The notes beneath the pieces are model-generated. The model had not been told where the DNA came from and made no database searches. It saw nothing but the letters and a program-made list of their open reading frames with translations. Shown here piece after piece: positions 1 to 14,759 of a stretch of DNA of 64,000 nucleotides (positions are counted from its first letter, which is position 1; each line of letters starts with the position of its first letter). Made by a program: the position numbers and the translations under genes. Source of the stretch: Gymnorhina tibicen (Eukaryota > Chordata > Aves > Passeriformes > Artamidae); the NCBI GenBank assembly GCA_013399875.1, contig VXAZ01004553.1:1387546-1451545 (forward strand), written 5' to 3'.

Positions 1-1011
1 AAATCCCAAATCTCTCTCATACTCAGCAGAGAGAGGCGAAATGGGTTCAGAAGCCTAAAAACACATTGCCATGAACACAATGTTCTTCTTGTGAAAGCTG
101 CCAGTTGCATAACATCTGCACCACATACAAAGCTGGCTGTTTAGGATGTGGGTTTAATTCATTTTGCAAGAAATGTAATCAGTGGAACATCAGATGAACT
201 AAGAGGAAAAAAAATACAGACAAATAGAGAGTTTGGAGAAGGTACCATATGGGTCTTTTTCATCTTTTGGGGAAATCCTACACGATGTCTAAGAAATTAT
301 TGTTTGGAACACACGGTATTGAAGCTAAGGCCATTATATAAGCCCAGTGTCTAAATATATCATAACCCAATTCTAATTCATACAAGCACTTTGTGTAACC
401 CTTACGGAAAATAAAACTGGGTTATTGAAAGATTCTAAAGGAAGCCAAGAAACTTTGCACAGTCAAAAACCCCACTGCTCCTCTGCATGCAGCTAATACA
501 GAAAACATTTATGATTGTCTTAATCTGGGATTTATCACAATGTGTGGGCAGATTTTCTTAACAGGAAGGATTAGTGGAGGGGGAGGTGATTTACTGACTG
601 GAGGTTTTTCCTTTACTCCTACATGTGGGATTCCCACACTATCATGTAAAGAGAGGCCAGAGAGAGAGGACAGCAATAAGAGGCAAACTGCTGCCTTAGC
701 AACCATTTAAAATACCTCCCTGAAGCTTCCAGAAAGCATTCCTCATGTAACAGTATAAAATAGGGAGTTCATTTTCCTATGAAAGTGACCTATTGCTCAA
801 GAGAGACTGTAGTAAAAAGTATTTCTCCATTTCCATTATTTGTTTGCGACTTTATGTCCCTTATCTCCCCTACCCTGTATTCTTCCTATTTAAAAGCAGT
901 CTGTTAGCTAAAATAAGTTTGTGATAAACAGGCTAAAGAGAGCAATAACAGGTATAATTAAGTCTCCCATACAAGCAGAGTCAACTTTACTCATACAGCT
1001 GAAATGAGTAG

Positions 1012-1045
1012 GAAGAAAGAAAAAAAAAAAAAAAAAAGAAAAAAG
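1012..1045. repeat. Poly-A tract
   Basis: An uninterrupted run of 18 A bases (1020-1037) is embedded in an A/G-rich segment. It is simple sequence in SPON1 intron 2; no adjacent retroelement was recognised. Confidence 0.8.
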
Positions 1046-2756
1046 ATTAAATGAGTTCTAGGAGAACAAAACCCTGATGTGTGCCTGACAAATAATGAAT
1101 AAACACTGGCAATGCCCTAAGGAACCTCTACTACGCTACTGACTGTTTGAGATATATAATCATTAAAGTTAGAGAACACTAAGTACCAAAGCTACCTCTT
1201 ACATACTCACTCTTTTAAATGTTTCTTTTGAAAAGAAAAGCAGGTTCAAATGAACTGTGCCCACCCACAAGGAGTAAAAAGAGGCAAGAGCAGCAACAGT
1301 GCCTCAATTCACATAGATGAGAATAATTGGGGCCCAGTTCAATCTGTGAAGTAAACAGAAGCAGGATGAAGGCTTTTCAATTTACACCTACAGCCTACAA
1401 ATTAGTAAGCAGTCTGGTAGGATGAGCGTGCCAGGGATTGCATAATAACCCTACCCCCAGCAACAATGCAGGAATGGGGAACAAAATGGTAGCTCTATAC
1501 CAGCAGGGAATTTCCCTTTCTAATTACTGACTACTGTGAAAAGCATTCTCAAGAGCCAAACGTCAGCTTTTGTGCAACTGGATGGGGAATTTCTTCATTA
1601 TTCTTGATTTATTCTTATCTGAAAATTAATTTCAATGCTGTTTTAAGAATCAAAAGTAACTATGCATAAAAAATATAAAGTATTTCCTGGCAAATATTGC
1701 TTGAGAATTTATTTGGTGAAATAATTATTTTTCTACCAAAAGTTCAACAGATTACCAGTAACTATGGCTTGTTTAAATATCTTGCCTTTATCAGTATTCA
1801 TTATACAGTCACTTGTCTATATCAATTGCAACCAGAAGTACCTAATCCAGAAAATTCTGGCTTTGCAGAACACGTTGAGTACATTCACATCCTGCCTCTT
1901 ATACAACCGTGAGAAAAGTGAAGCTGAATATACGACTTTCTGTTTTTCTCACAGCAACCGAAAAAGGAGACAAAACAGAGCAGAAGGGGGATGGTTTGAG
2001 ATAAATAGGTAAAAAAAAAAAAAAAATGCAACCCTCTTCTGAGGAACACAATTACAAGAAAATTTTCTGTCCCCTTTCAATGATTGTTCATATGTAGATT
2101 TCCACTTTGGGCAACTCCCAATAACTCCCTCCTTCCAGAGGCATAACTACGTGGAGTAGGAGTAAAAAATCATTTCGGAAAACAAAACTATATAAGTATA
2201 GTGGCAAGTGGTACATAATTTCTAGATAAACCCTTGACTTTGTAGAGCTTGATTAGTAAGTCAAGCTCTTGTAAGTCAGTCCTGACGTAGCTGTCCTGAT
2301 GGTATCCGGGATGGGAACATCCATACCACGGCTTGAGAAACAGCCTGAATCAGAAGGGTCTGTGGGGAAGCCAGATCTACTCATGGCTGTTCTCTGGTGT
2401 TTACCTGCTAGAGACACACAAAAATGAGAGGCTGAGGAAATGACCTGGCTCAGCCAGCGCAGAAGGCAAGAGAGCTCCTTATATTGAGAAAGGTCAGAGT
2501 GAAAGCAGCTGCTCAGAGAAGGAGGAAGGTGGAGACAACCTTATCTCCTGCTTGAAGTGAAAGCCAGATCTCCTGACTGATTAGGTTGACAGTCCTGTGC
2601 AGGCAGCACGCCAATTCTGTCAGAGAACAATTTAGCAGGTGAGAAACCATCCATGAAACCATTACTCTTAGAGCAGCAATGACCATACTCAGGAAATCCA
2701 CGCAGATCAAGATTCAGGGGACAGGCTGGGATCAGTGCAAGTGATTAGCGGAAAGG

Positions 2757-2900
2757 TCACAGAATCGCAGAATGTGCTGAGATGGAAGGGATCCACAAGG
2801 ATCATTGAGTCCAACTCCTGGCCCTGCACAGGACTCTCCCCAAGAGTCATATCACATGCCCAAGAGCATTGTCCAAATGCTTCCTGAACTCTTTACGCTA
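2757..2900 (-). mobile_element. CR1 LINE fragment (3' end)
   Basis: The plus strand reads CACAGAATCGCAGAATG, then GATGGAAGGGATC and GAGTCCAACTCCTG, the reverse complement of the conserved avian CR1 3' tail. The element is therefore inserted on the minus strand. Only the 3' part is present, as usual for 5'-truncated CR1. The left boundary is clear; the other is approximate. Confidence 0.8.
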
Positions 2901-5900
2901 AGGGAAGGACACCTCATTCAGGTGATAATTAAGCAGAGGTTGGTTGAAGTGGACAGCAAAGATTGAAGAAAATCAGGATGTGGGGTAACAGACCAGAAGA
3001 AATTCTGATGATTGAATTTGGTCTGTATGTCTGAAGAGAACCCTTTGTGTAAGTACTTTCAGCTAGAGATATCCTTACAATCCGAGATTCACAGAGATGA
3101 ACAAGGTCACTTTACCTTGAAGTGATCCAGCATCGTGCTGAGTGAGACAAGTTCTGTAAAAGTATGAAAGAAAGAGCAACATTGTGTGGCTTTTTTGGTC
3201 TGGGACTCCAAGTAGCCTCAACCTGGTCAGGAAAAAACACTTCTTAAAGCTACATCCCAGCCTCACTGCACAGTTTTTTGAGAAAGAAATACAGACCAAA
3301 GAAATACAAAGCATCCTGATGAGAAACACTTCTGCAAAGTCTCCTGAGTAAAGATTAGCACTGAAGCAAAACATCTGATGAGATTAGGATGAGTGGGCAT
3401 ATTTTTCACTTGTGTGAGTCCTTGCACATCATTCTGAGGACCCCATTACGGATTTCCACTCATCACTGCACGAAGTGAAATGACCAAAACCATCTCTGAA
3501 GGTATGTTAAGATAAAGCACCAAAATGCAAACATGTTGAATGCACCAGAATCAAAAGATATGGTCATTTCCTGACCAGGTCTTATATCATTTTGAGGTAG
3601 GATAAATACACTGTGATCAGATGACTAATGAGCCTGGGTTGTTAGGTCATGAGAAAGAGCTATCACAGCAAAGACAATAATCAATTACAAATGTTCGTGG
3701 CAGCAATGGAGGTTGAAACAGTATCCCTTGGCAAACACAGAGAGGTCACTGCCATCACTATAAAGGGAAGAGCTGCAAAGGAGGAGGACTGTCAGGGTAA
3801 CCCACAGCTAGGTCTGAGAAAGCTGCATATGCAGTCTAGAATAATGGAAGCTAAAAATATTGTCACTTTAATAATGCAAAAGTGCCTTCTGAATTCAGCA
3901 AGCAGTTCTCAAGACAACAGGCACAGCGAGCAGTACTTTTAGTCTAGCAGCAATTAATTCAGCAGTGAGCTGCAGTGAGAAGTGACCTGCTTCACTTCAC
4001 TATGAGGAAGGAAGCCTGGAGGAAGGATTTTGCCTACAGCAGTCATTCATGAGTGAGTCAGGTAGGTAAACTGAATTTAAAAGAGCTGTTCTGCTTCTAA
4101 GTCACCAAAACCTCTCTTAACACAATGGCGGGGAAAAAAAACAAACAAACACAAAAAAACTACAAAAAGGAATAAAAGAAAGACCAACATTTAAATTTAA
4201 TTGGGAGACTTTCTACTGGCATCTGTGTACCTCCGAAAGTCCAGAGGACTGACAACAGGATTTTCTTTTAGTCCATATAACCTGGAGAAATTGTCAAGCT
4301 GACGATTGTCAAGTCTTCATCATCACCTTCGTTCACCCTTCTCCTCTCCATCCCCACTGTCCCAATTCACACGATGGGAAAAGAAAACACATCATGAGAA
4401 AAGACTCTCAGGTACAGACATAATTCCATATGTCCATAGCCTGTCATTGTAGGCTGGAAGCTGACAGTGCTCATTTGGAGAGAAGTGTAGGAATAAACAC
4501 ATCATCCCAGGGTAACTCCTCCTTTTAAAGCCCTGTGTGATTCTGAGGGTAGCATGCATGTCCGGATCCATATTATCACAGTGAGGATTACAGGCAGTGA
4601 TAGCTCAAACAGTCCGGATCAGGAGGGAATACCTGATAAATGCTTTCTAACCTGATGCAAAGTGGAAGTGCGAAGAACAAACACTTGCTCTAAGGTCCCA
4701 GTGATTGGAACTGACATGCTGAAGGTTTCCTGGTGCTGCAGAATGGCCAACTACATCAGAGGTAATTCTTGGAGCATTTCAGGAAGGAATAGGAGCTGAG
4801 AGATCAGTGTGCTGATCTCCCTCAGTAGAGATACAAACTAGGGTAATTGATGACTGCCTTAGATGAAGCTGGTGAATTACAGGTGACAAAAAGGGAAATC
4901 TAGGAAGGAAAGCCTAATGGCAACATTATGAATGAAGAAAGAGCTGCTGAATAGATGTTTCAATGAACCTGGAGCCTACATACATCTAGAGTTATAACCC
5001 ATGACAGCTGCCAGATTGCAACTGTAAAGCATCTGACTGTTGCCAGAGGGGTTAAATGTTTTTACTAAAATTTCACGTGGCCCAGGTGCCACCATCTGAA
5101 GAAAGATTATCTAAGAGGGGAATAACAATGAGTTAGGCAGTTTACCTGGGCTGGAAATAAAGGGATATTTGAAGTAAATCCCTTTAGAGTCACTGAGATA
5201 GATATGTCCCCTTAAATACTGCCCGGGGAAGAACATACAGCTTTTACTGATTAAAAAACGGAGTTAGAGGGATCCACACTTCCAAGAACCAGACTTTGTC
5301 TCAGGGTGAAACAACTGCAAATGCAAAACTGGCTTCTAGACTGGAAGCAAGACCTGAACAGAGAACCTTCTTCAGGCATCAAATAATCCAAAACCCCGAG
5401 AGGCCCAGAATGGGACTCTGAACAGTGATGTGTCTGAAGAGCAGATTGGAATCACCAAGGCAGAAGGGAACAGTGCTTCCAGTGTAATTTCCTCTCTTGA
5501 GGATTGATTTGTTAAGTGTCAGTGCCAAATTCTAGGAAACAATTCTTTAATGAGTCTCTTTGGAAGCCTCTTAGAACCAGGAAGTCTTGCAGTTTAATGC
5601 TAATCCAAAGAACAGAATAAACTAATAGATATTTTTCTTGAACAGGAGATTTAATTAGGCAGCTCTGGTATTTTACCATGACGTAGTCTGGCTCTGCTGC
5701 ATTGGCAGTGTGCAAGGCAGGGCAGAAGTTACACTTGAGATAACCCAGCTCTGATAAGCCTTGGATCTGAAGAGGAGTCTGGAGTTTTAGCTAACCAATC
5801 TCAAAAGTCATGCTTCCTGTTTTTAGTTTTATGTTTTTAGAGGGTTTCTTTGGTTTGTGTTTTGGCTGGTTTTTTTCCAGAACAGAACTTGAATCATCAC

Positions 5901-8900
5901 AAATTAAATATTTGTTTAGGCATAACCCTTTCCAAAAAACATAAGCTCTTACTGAGACACAATCATCCTTTAAAGTCATTCTCAAGAAAAATCGTTAAAA
6001 AAATGCAGACATTAAAAAAAACACATAAATAAAACAGAAAAATTAGATTAGATTAAAGAAAGAGGACTAAATATTACATGGCCACAAGTTAGATGGTTTT
6101 TTTCCACAGCCAAGCAGGGAGATAGGGAAAGAGCAAAGAAAAAGAAATGTCACAAGAGAAACTGAAGCCAAATTAACTAAGAAAGTTTTAGTTTTAAAAG
6201 TGATGGTAATGACAGAGCAAGAAAACCCTTAGGAAAGGCACTCTAGTAAAGATGAGATAAGCAAGTTGTCAACAGAAGAGTGAGCCCAGCCTAAGAGACT
6301 GAATCCTGTTTTTGTTCAGCAGTGAACAAAGTGACATTGCCAGTACAATTTAATATTTATTTCCTCTTTTTACCTATGTTAGTAGTTCAAAGATCCACTG
6401 CAGTAAAATACATAACAAAACAGTATTCAGAAATTTCTTATATTTTCTGAATTTGGCTGTGGAATGTTATGGTTTGAATCATTCATTCCTACAAAGACAC
6501 AGCAGCTATGTAGACAATCAGCTCGGGGAGCATCCAAGGTGCAAGCAACCAGAGTTGGGTCATGCAAAACCTGAAAAACGTTACGACAAAGAGATTTTTT
6601 TGTCTCGTTCACAGCACGAGCTGAAACCAGAACAAAAATGTAAAGGAAGGAAGTGAAAAAACTGCAAGGTTGGAATCCAGTTTGGTTTTTCTACAGCCTC
6701 ATCAGTAGCAAATAATGACTATCAGAGCTGCTTCTGTTCTGCAAGTTCCTGGTGCTCATCACTCTCTTACATTTCCTTTTACTGTTCTAAAGCAAGGCAT
6801 AACTACCTCCTGAGACAATTTCTTAACCAAAATCTTTCCTATAAGTGATTCAGGTTGAGGTTTTTCCAGTGTACCAGAGATATTTCTATTTAATCTCATT
6901 CAAAGTGTTCACATTTTCCAGTCAGTGCTAAAACTGGCAGCGGCAGATACGTTTTTGGGGATTTTTATTTTTAAACTCATATTTAATCCCTGAATATCAT
7001 GACAAGAAACTTGGAGTTCTAGAAAAATGCATGGAAGCATTTTTCAAGGTTAAACAATTCCACCCTATGGAAAAGGTGAGCTAGATCTTGGTTTACCATT
7101 ATAAAATATAAGGGGTTTATGCCTAGGATAATATTTGCAGTGATTCTTATAGAAAGAAAATTTGAGAGTACTCTTGCAAATGCAAAAGAACAAGAGATTT
7201 AAATCTTACAGACTCAGAATTCATGTCTATCTGCTTAGTCTACAAATTCTATAGCTGGCATATTGTGATTCTTTCCTATTTAAAATACTCCTGTAATTAT
7301 AGCTTTGGAGCATTACCTCCATATGCTTTTAAGCAGTAAGATGACAGACCCTGTTTCAGTGATGAGATGCTGGGACAGGGAATGTAGAGAATGCAAACAT
7401 GAGCAAAATACTTGGAAGTTCCAGGCACTTGTTAAAGAAAACTGCTTCATTTCATACACCTCAGAATAAGCCGCTTACTAAGCAACCCAATGAGTTTATA
7501 CTGGGATACAAGATTAAAAAACCCAGACAAACAAGCCTAATAGAACATCAAGATTATCCAAGTATACCTGAATTTTTACTATAAAAAGCTTAAAAAGTAA
7601 TTGCAGTCATTAATTCTTTTAAAAACTATAAAACAACCTTTGCTTATAAATGCAAGAATAAATCATTTGAAACTGTCAAAATCCTTTTAAGACTGCTTCT
7701 TTCAAAACGCCCCGTATCAAGAAGATGTAAGATTCCTATAAAATGCTGGAACACAGCATTAGAGGAGCTGCTTTTCTAAGAGGTTGTAAAAATGCCTTTT
7801 AATCTAAATGCCTGGCTAAGCACATCGGTCAACTTAACAGCATCGAAAGAACGGGTGACCAAAAACAAAGGACACGTTTGGGCTGTTGTTTCAGGGACTC
7901 AAGGTAAAGGACCACTTACTTACCTTACTTAGCTGACTACTCCAATTTTCTTTAAATGTTTTCTTCTTCAACACAGCCTCAGGCTTTTATAAATGCCACA
8001 CCTTTAATGAAACCTCCACTCTTGCTACTGCTGTGCCTGCTCACTGTCCTACATTGCTTTTGCACAGGTGGGTCGTTAAATTCAGTGACCTAAACTAAGA
8101 ATTTTTTTATTCACTCTAGCACAAAAAAAGCAGAAAGGACACCTCCGGGAGAATTACGGCTGTGAAGGGCATTTAACACTAAACTCTCACAAAAATGGGG
8201 GTATAAGATACAAATGTAACCAAATTATTATGCCAAAGCAGTACAAAGTGCCTCATTTTGAGTCTTTGTGATTCAGTTTATCACTGTACATGAGAGAAAG
8301 GGGTCATGTTTGCGCACCATTTTTTACGTTGAGTGTTTAATTATCAAGTGTGTTCACAAATAGCACCAATTTTTGAGGAATGAATGGCATCTTGAAGGAC
8401 AGGTTTATAGTTCATAACTTCCTTGATAAATTGGATGAAGCTCTACATTAAAAAAGAATAAAAACACACAGACTGGGAAGATTCATCCTGAACACAAGGC
8501 ACTCCAAAGCTGTGCCACTCTACAGCATGCCAAAGGATTGCTCTATCCAAATTTTATATGATTTTTCTCTGACGGTCTAGATTGTACTCCTGTGTACAAT
8601 TCTGAGGAATATAAGACTGCAGTCTCAACTTGACTGCAGAAAAAGCAAAGCCGGAAGAAGATGGCCTACAATGAAAATATGAAAATTTGAATAAGGAACA
8701 GGTAGAGAGTGTGTGGAATTGGAGGGAGAATGAAGAAAACTTCTGAATACCTGCCTCATAAGGTATCAAGAAAATTCTTAATTTAGGAAGACAGCCTCAT
8801 AAGAGAGCAATTTAACCACTATTAGTGAAGACTCAGTTTGGATGTCAGTAAAAGATCTACTAAGTTCTCCTTCAATTTTCTATTAAATATCATGTATTGA

Positions 8901-11900
8901 AGTGTTTAAACTTGGAGGGATGAATTTGTAATTCTTGTTGACCACTTCAGAACAGATTGACAAAACATCCACCAAAATTTTTCTTGGAATATTTATCCTT
9001 CTTCAGAGAACAAGGAAGATAGATGAGATGAGGTTCAGCTCTACGTGTCTAATATTCTACATTATTTATCAGACCGAATCTATTACAGTGCATGCATATG
9101 TTGATTAAAATGGCCTAGATAGACACTCTTCTGTAGTCAGTCAGTGGTGATTGCTGCCCTCGGGTTTAATTTGCCTTGGAAACAATTTGCAGACTGTTGC
9201 TAAACATTACAAAAGAGAAAGATCAGCAGTCTGCATGACAAGAGCTGGGAATGGTTTGTGTAAAGAGGCCAATGGGACAGATACCCAAAGCTTTCTCAGG
9301 GCCTCACTGCTCTCCTGAGTTGTACAATTACCACTGGCACAAGTAAGAGCCCTACCACTACATCCCCAAATTTCTACGGCTGAATTTGACATCTTGGATT
9401 CCCCAGCCATATATAATTTAGCTATTTAACATGTGTTTGTGGGAGACAAAGTGATTTTTTTTAAGGCTGAATTGTGTCCTGTGTGTACTACAAGGACAAA
9501 AAAAGAAGGAGGCTTGGCTGCATTAAGTAAACAAACAACAGTAAAATCAGATTTTAAAGTCTGAGTTGCCTCAGAGGAGAACAGATTTAGAATGGTGGAG
9601 TCCAAACTACACTTCTCTAAAGGTCTCAAGTATAGAGGTAACCAAAAAGGGTACAGAAAAAAATACCTGTCCAACCAAGAATTTTAACAGCTGTGCTATT
9701 TACAGGATCATGACCCTGCAACTTGATGATTAATGACGATTGACTGTACCTGGTGACCTGCAGAGTCACATCAGAGTAAATGAGCCATGAGGAGGTTACA
9801 GCAGCTGCCTACTGCACGTCCAAGTGGGCTGCAGCACTCCCCCAGCTCCAGCTGGACTGTGACCCCTGAAAGCAGTGCTTTTCCAGCCCAAGTGTACCAC
9901 ACCCGTGTCAAAACCTCGCTGTTAGCCCTTCTTTCCCACCTGGCTACTCCAGCACGTGCTCCTCTGCAGTCCGTCGAGGCACTGCCCCTGTGGTCAGTCT
10001 GACACTCCAGAGCTGTGCAGAGCAGCAGCCACGGCTCCAGCAGGGTCTGGCCCTGAGCACAGCGAGCAGTCAGGTTTTCTCTCCATGAAAGGTGTTGTAA
10101 CTCACACTTCACAGCTTGAAAGTGGCACCCAGAGGCTTGCAAATCAAAAGTTTTATGGTCTCTAAGTCGTGGAAGGAAAGTCTTATTTGGTCAGCTTCTG
10201 TTTCATTCTATCCTGGTTATACTGGAAAGTTTTCTAACGTGAACGAAGCACTTGCTTCATGCAGTGCTTTGTTTTGACTACTATCTGAGCAGTAGGATGT
10301 CTCCTCACGGAGGCAGAGGCTTATGCCTGTAGTCCAAAAGCAGCATTTAGTCTCTTGCCATTATTAAGGAATTTCCCTGAGTTCTGTTCCACTGCCTAAC
10401 TCGTTGAATGACATATGCTCCATCTGAACGCAGGGAAAACAGAATGGCGAGTGGCATTCAAGTTTCTGTACACACAGCTTTTCCTTACTCTGCACAGCTG
10501 TTCAGCCACCCCTAGCATCTTCACTTTCTAACAAAAACACAGTGCAAACCCTTGAAACAAACATCTTTTTTCTTCTAGTTGCTACCATCCAGCCGTGATA
10601 CAAGGGACATCTGTATTTACCACTGCAAGCATTCTTTGAATACTTATATGAGAATCTTACATCTGTATCCACAGAGGCAGAACAGGCAGACACCATCTGA
10701 ATAAACTTCATTTAATTGTGCTAACGTGGGATGAGCATGGTGAGTACTGCTTGTGCCACAGATATAAAAATTTAGTTATAGATAAACTTTGGAACTCCCA
10801 CCTGCCAATTAGAACACTGAGTTCAGATTGCAATCCATATAATGCAGCTAATTAAACAATCTTCCCTCAGCTGAGTTCCACTGGGCTTTTTTTTCCCATC
10901 TATATAGCATTTCCATTTGCTTCCCACTCTGCCAACTTCAAAATGCCTCTGTACTTCAGCAAAGCTTAGTGAGTTTCTCACTGTGAATTAGACATAAAGA
11001 AAAAACTCAGGCCAAATTTTTCTCATTAGCCACAGCCATAGAGATATTAACAACTGAAATGAAGAAATTAATGGTGACAAGCTTCTTTTAAAATAGATGA
11101 AGCATCACTATTTCTACTTCTTAGTAGTAGTTGATCCTTCAATACTAGCTTATTCTTTAAAACCCCAACCTTATTAGAAAGTCCATATTAAAAAGATTCC
11201 TCCCAAATGGGAATTTGTTTCATTTTAAGGAAGATGGAGTTATTCCAACCTCAAAGAAGTTCTCACTTATTCTAGATTTTCTTACAAAATATATGATAAC
11301 CTGACAGAGGCCTCTAAGCAAACTCAGCAGGAAAACTGGGCAATTACCTATTGAGTTTGCACATCATATTTGCTATGTACAAAAATATAGAAGAAATATA
11401 GGAAGAGATGTTCATTTAGCTCTCCTTGCAGATCACCAAAATTGGAACTTTTGAGTATTTCCTTTGAAAAGCTTGAAACCTAAGGCAAATGAAATCTTCC
11501 ACCTAGAAGTCATTATTAAAATTACTATCGATATTATTATACATCCTGTAAATTATAATCAATATAATTCAATATTTCTAGGCCTGGAAAGTCAAACAGC
11601 AAACAATACCTCATGTGAGAATCAAAGCTACCTACATGATTTCTACCTTCTTTCATAAATATGATATATATTCTCAATTTCTAGAATTCCCTACATGAAG
11701 TAGCTGAAAATACCCATTTGTGAATCATCGCTCTGGATTCTAATCCTTTTAATAATAAACATTTCATCTCACTGAATGTGTTCATTAAGTAAAGTACTAC
11801 TGAGCATAAATAAAACAGCAGAATCTAATTTATGAATGATAAAACCGTCATTACAGCCGTAGTAAACACTTCTCAGAGTCATATTCTACATCTCAGTGGA

Positions 11901-12248
11901 CAAAAATATCAAGGCAAAGACACAAAAAACCCAAAATGTGAATAGAACAATTTTGATATTTGCTTTGGATAAAAAGTTCAGGTGTCCTTGGCTCTGGTTC
12001 AAATAACTGATGCTCACTTTTAACTTAAGAGTGTGGGAAGGCAAGCTGAAGTCCAGGAACAGGAGCCTTGATCCCTTGAGCATGCATGGGATATAAAACC
12101 TGCTATGTTGTCCTCATGTCAGCATCCACAAACATTTATGCTTACTTGGACATGGTCTGCTTTCTGCTGTGCATATAAAATCTCCCTGTGAGCCAGGCAA
12201 GCAGTAAGGAAGACTCCAAGGGGCGTAGGTCAGGGGAAGTTCTCTCAC

Positions 12249-12355
12249 CTGGAAAGATCCTGCGTGGTCCTCCTCTTTGTCACCTTCTTTTCCTTCCTTG
12301 AGGGCGATCAGTGTGAACCCTCGAAAGTAGGCAGGAGTGGCAGCAGAAAGCGTCA
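12249..12355 (-). CDS. SPON1: SPON1 (F-spondin) coding exon 2
   Basis: This is the second coding exon of F-spondin, 107 bp long. Its first two bases (TG) complete the split codon 75 (GTG, Val) begun by the last G of exon 1. It then encodes 35 codons, residues 76-110, within the reelin domain, including YFRGFTLIALKEGKEGDKEE followed by DHAGSFQ. This matches the F-spondin family closely; the Ala-Leu-Lys-Glu-Gly stretch is a slightly variable part. The acceptor is a pyrimidine-rich tract ending in CAG (AG at 12356-12357 on the minus strand) and the donor is CAG|GTGAGA, both good consensus. The exon ends on a codon boundary, so the next exon should start in phase 0. That exon was not found to the left and lies outside the window, so the gene is partial here. 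Confidence 0.95.
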
Positions 12356-12639
12356 CTGAGACGTGATGAACAGAGAAATAACAAACACATAGCATTAATT
12401 GTGAAATCAGCCACTTACACGTAATTTCACAGTTTGAAAGGTGTGTGTTCCGAGCTGGCATTAACCAAAGCTAGAGCACTGACACCAGGGAGCCAAGCCA
12501 GCCAGAATACAAAATGTTCAGTCCAAGTTTCCACATAAACTGACAAACACTGGCATGAAATACCTCAGCTTTTTTATTTTACCCCCACTTTTTTTTTAAA
12601 GCAGATTGATAATCTGCTCTGATCTACAGGAGGGTTGTT

Positions 12640-12740
12640 TTGCTGGGGGGTGGGGACACACGTGTTAGGAGGTTTACTTCTTTGTGGGGCTTTTTTTTTG
12701 TGACAGTTTTTTGTTTGGTTGGGGGGGTTGGTAATGTGAG
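12640..12740. repeat. G/T-rich low-complexity stretch in SPON1 intron 1
   Basis: GGGGGGTGGGG, a run of nine T bases and GGTTGGGGGGGTTGG occur within about 100 bp. It is low-complexity intronic DNA close to exon 2, with no motif that I recognise. Confidence 0.5.
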
Positions 12741-13238
12741 GGAGCACCTCCTAAATATTTAAATTCAGCTTTTGTCCTGCTTTCAGCACAAAAAATGTAT
12801 TTTAGTACACAGAAAGTCTCTCTGTCTGTAATGCCACATGACCACATTGCCTGCTCCAGCTCAGCTACTCTCAACACAGCACTCCAGCTTCTGGAAGTGG
12901 GGGAATTTCAAAATATCCTTCCTCCGCTTCATCCTCAGGGCAAAACAGGACACAAGGTTAAACTCATGGCTGAGGCTGGCCTCTAAAGGTCGTGCTGCCA
13001 GCTCTGATTGCCAAACCAGTCCCACACACCAGCAAACACCCTTCTTCACACACCTGTCCTGACCAGGAAGGCAGCACTGGATCCACCAGCAGAGAACAGA
13101 TAATGACTGACTAATCTGATTTTACTATGCTCAACATCAGGATTAAATCCCTGATTTTATGCCAGTGCAAGATAGCTTTGTGTGATCTTTCTGTTTGCCA
13201 TCAGCAGCACTCAAGCACCACCCAGCAACACCTGAGTT

Positions 13239-13330
13239 CACAGAATCATAGGATATTCTGGTTTGGAAGGAACCCACAAGGATCATCAAGTCCAGCTCTT
13301 ACGTGAATGGCCCCTAGAAGGACTGAACCC
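13239..13330 (-). mobile_element. CR1 LINE fragment (3' end)
   Basis: The motif CACAGAATCATAGGATATTC followed by TTTGGAAGGAACC and CATCAAGTCCAGCTC matches the reverse complement of the avian CR1 3' terminus. It is a short, 5'-truncated copy on the minus strand within SPON1 intron 1. The right boundary is approximate. Confidence 0.8.
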
Positions 13331-14759
13331 ACTCTTTTAACACCAGGCTCTAATCAACTGAAATAATCTCAGGGTCATCAGCTGAAGGTCTTTTGAACAC
13401 TATCAGAAAAAATAAGGCAGAGCTTTGAGGCAAGACTTTTAAAATTGCCAAACTCTCTTCAACAACTTATAGGAATCCTTTCCTGAAACAGGGGTAAATT
13501 TTAGGACAAAAAAATTATTCTCGAATTAGACTAAAAGAGACAGAAAATGGAACTCTTACTGCTTTAAAGTAGGTTTTACTTTAAGCATAATGCAGACAGC
13601 GTCGCTTGTAGGACTTTATTGTCACACTCTCCAACCCTGACGGGCACAATAAAAACTGAAGACCACCCACAGTTTTCAGAGCAAACTGGAACTACAAGGG
13701 CTGCTCCATGGAAGAGTATCCACAAGAGACTCCCTCTCTCACAAACAGGCCGTGAGGGGTTGAATCACATTGCTAAAAATTACAGATTGCCCTTAAAAGA
13801 TAGAGATTTCAAAATATGCCCCAGAGTTCATTTGGAACATGTGGAGAGCTCTTTGATCTGGAAATGTAGTAGTAGAAAAATATAAAATAGGCTATTTGAA
13901 AATTTCTAGCATTATGCAGCTGTATTTGGGTCTAAAACTCATGGTGTTTGTACAAATACCTAACTTTTCTGACTAGATGTGGAAAAAAAAAAAGGATTGG
14001 AAAGATTTATTTCAATTTTCAACCTTTTGTGTAAGTGCCATGCTTTGACCTATAAACCTGCAAACACCTGTACAAATCTGGGGTAGTGAGTGTCATAATA
14101 GCAAGTTCCTCAACTCTCAAGATTTTCAACACCCTTGTCATTCCATGGAACCTTATTATGTGGTTAAATGTCACAATTTTCGGGGAAAAAGAAGATTTCA
14201 CATATTATATACCAAAATGGGATAGCAGCATAATGCCATTAAAATTTCTGCTTACTTTACAAAGTATTGCTCCAATTCATTAATTCATTTTCTGCCCAGT
14301 AATTAGTATGATTAGTCCAATTTTGCAAACTTCTGCAGCTCTGTCTAAATGAAAACCCACAGGCAGACTCTCAGTGGCAATAACAGAAGAGCACACTGCT
14401 GAACTCAACAGAGATGAACACATTACTCCTGCTTGAACACTGATTCTTAGAAATTAACTGCCATAAGAGTCTTTTACATGCAACAATTTTTTCCATATCA
14501 TATGCAATTAAAGACTCTGAATCACTGTGAGTAAAAGGTTACGCCAGAAATACTTAAATATGTATGCAAGCAAACAGAGAATCCAGCTGTGAATTGACTC
14601 AACAGTTTTCGTTTTCGTCACAAAGTTACAGATCAAACCAAACAGTTTTCAAAATTCTAAACACCTACCCATAAAACAGAGGAGATCTGAAATGCTACAG
14701 AAGCATCAGAAAAAAAAGCAAAAGGAAGGTAATTCCAAAGCCTGACTCATAGTTTTTGA

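Larger units (their letters stand above)
1..12248 (-). other. SPON1: SPON1 intron 2 (partial)
   Basis: The sequence left of exon 2 starts with the donor GTGAGA and continues to the window edge. I looked on the minus strand for the expected following part of F-spondin (reelin domain remainder and spondin domain) and saw none, so the intron is at least 12.2 kb. It holds a CR1 fragment at about 2756-2900, homopolymer A runs (about 1020-1037 and 2011-2026), and otherwise unremarkable AT-rich sequence, with a slightly GC-richer stretch at about 9780-10090 that has no convincing gene. Confidence 0.8.
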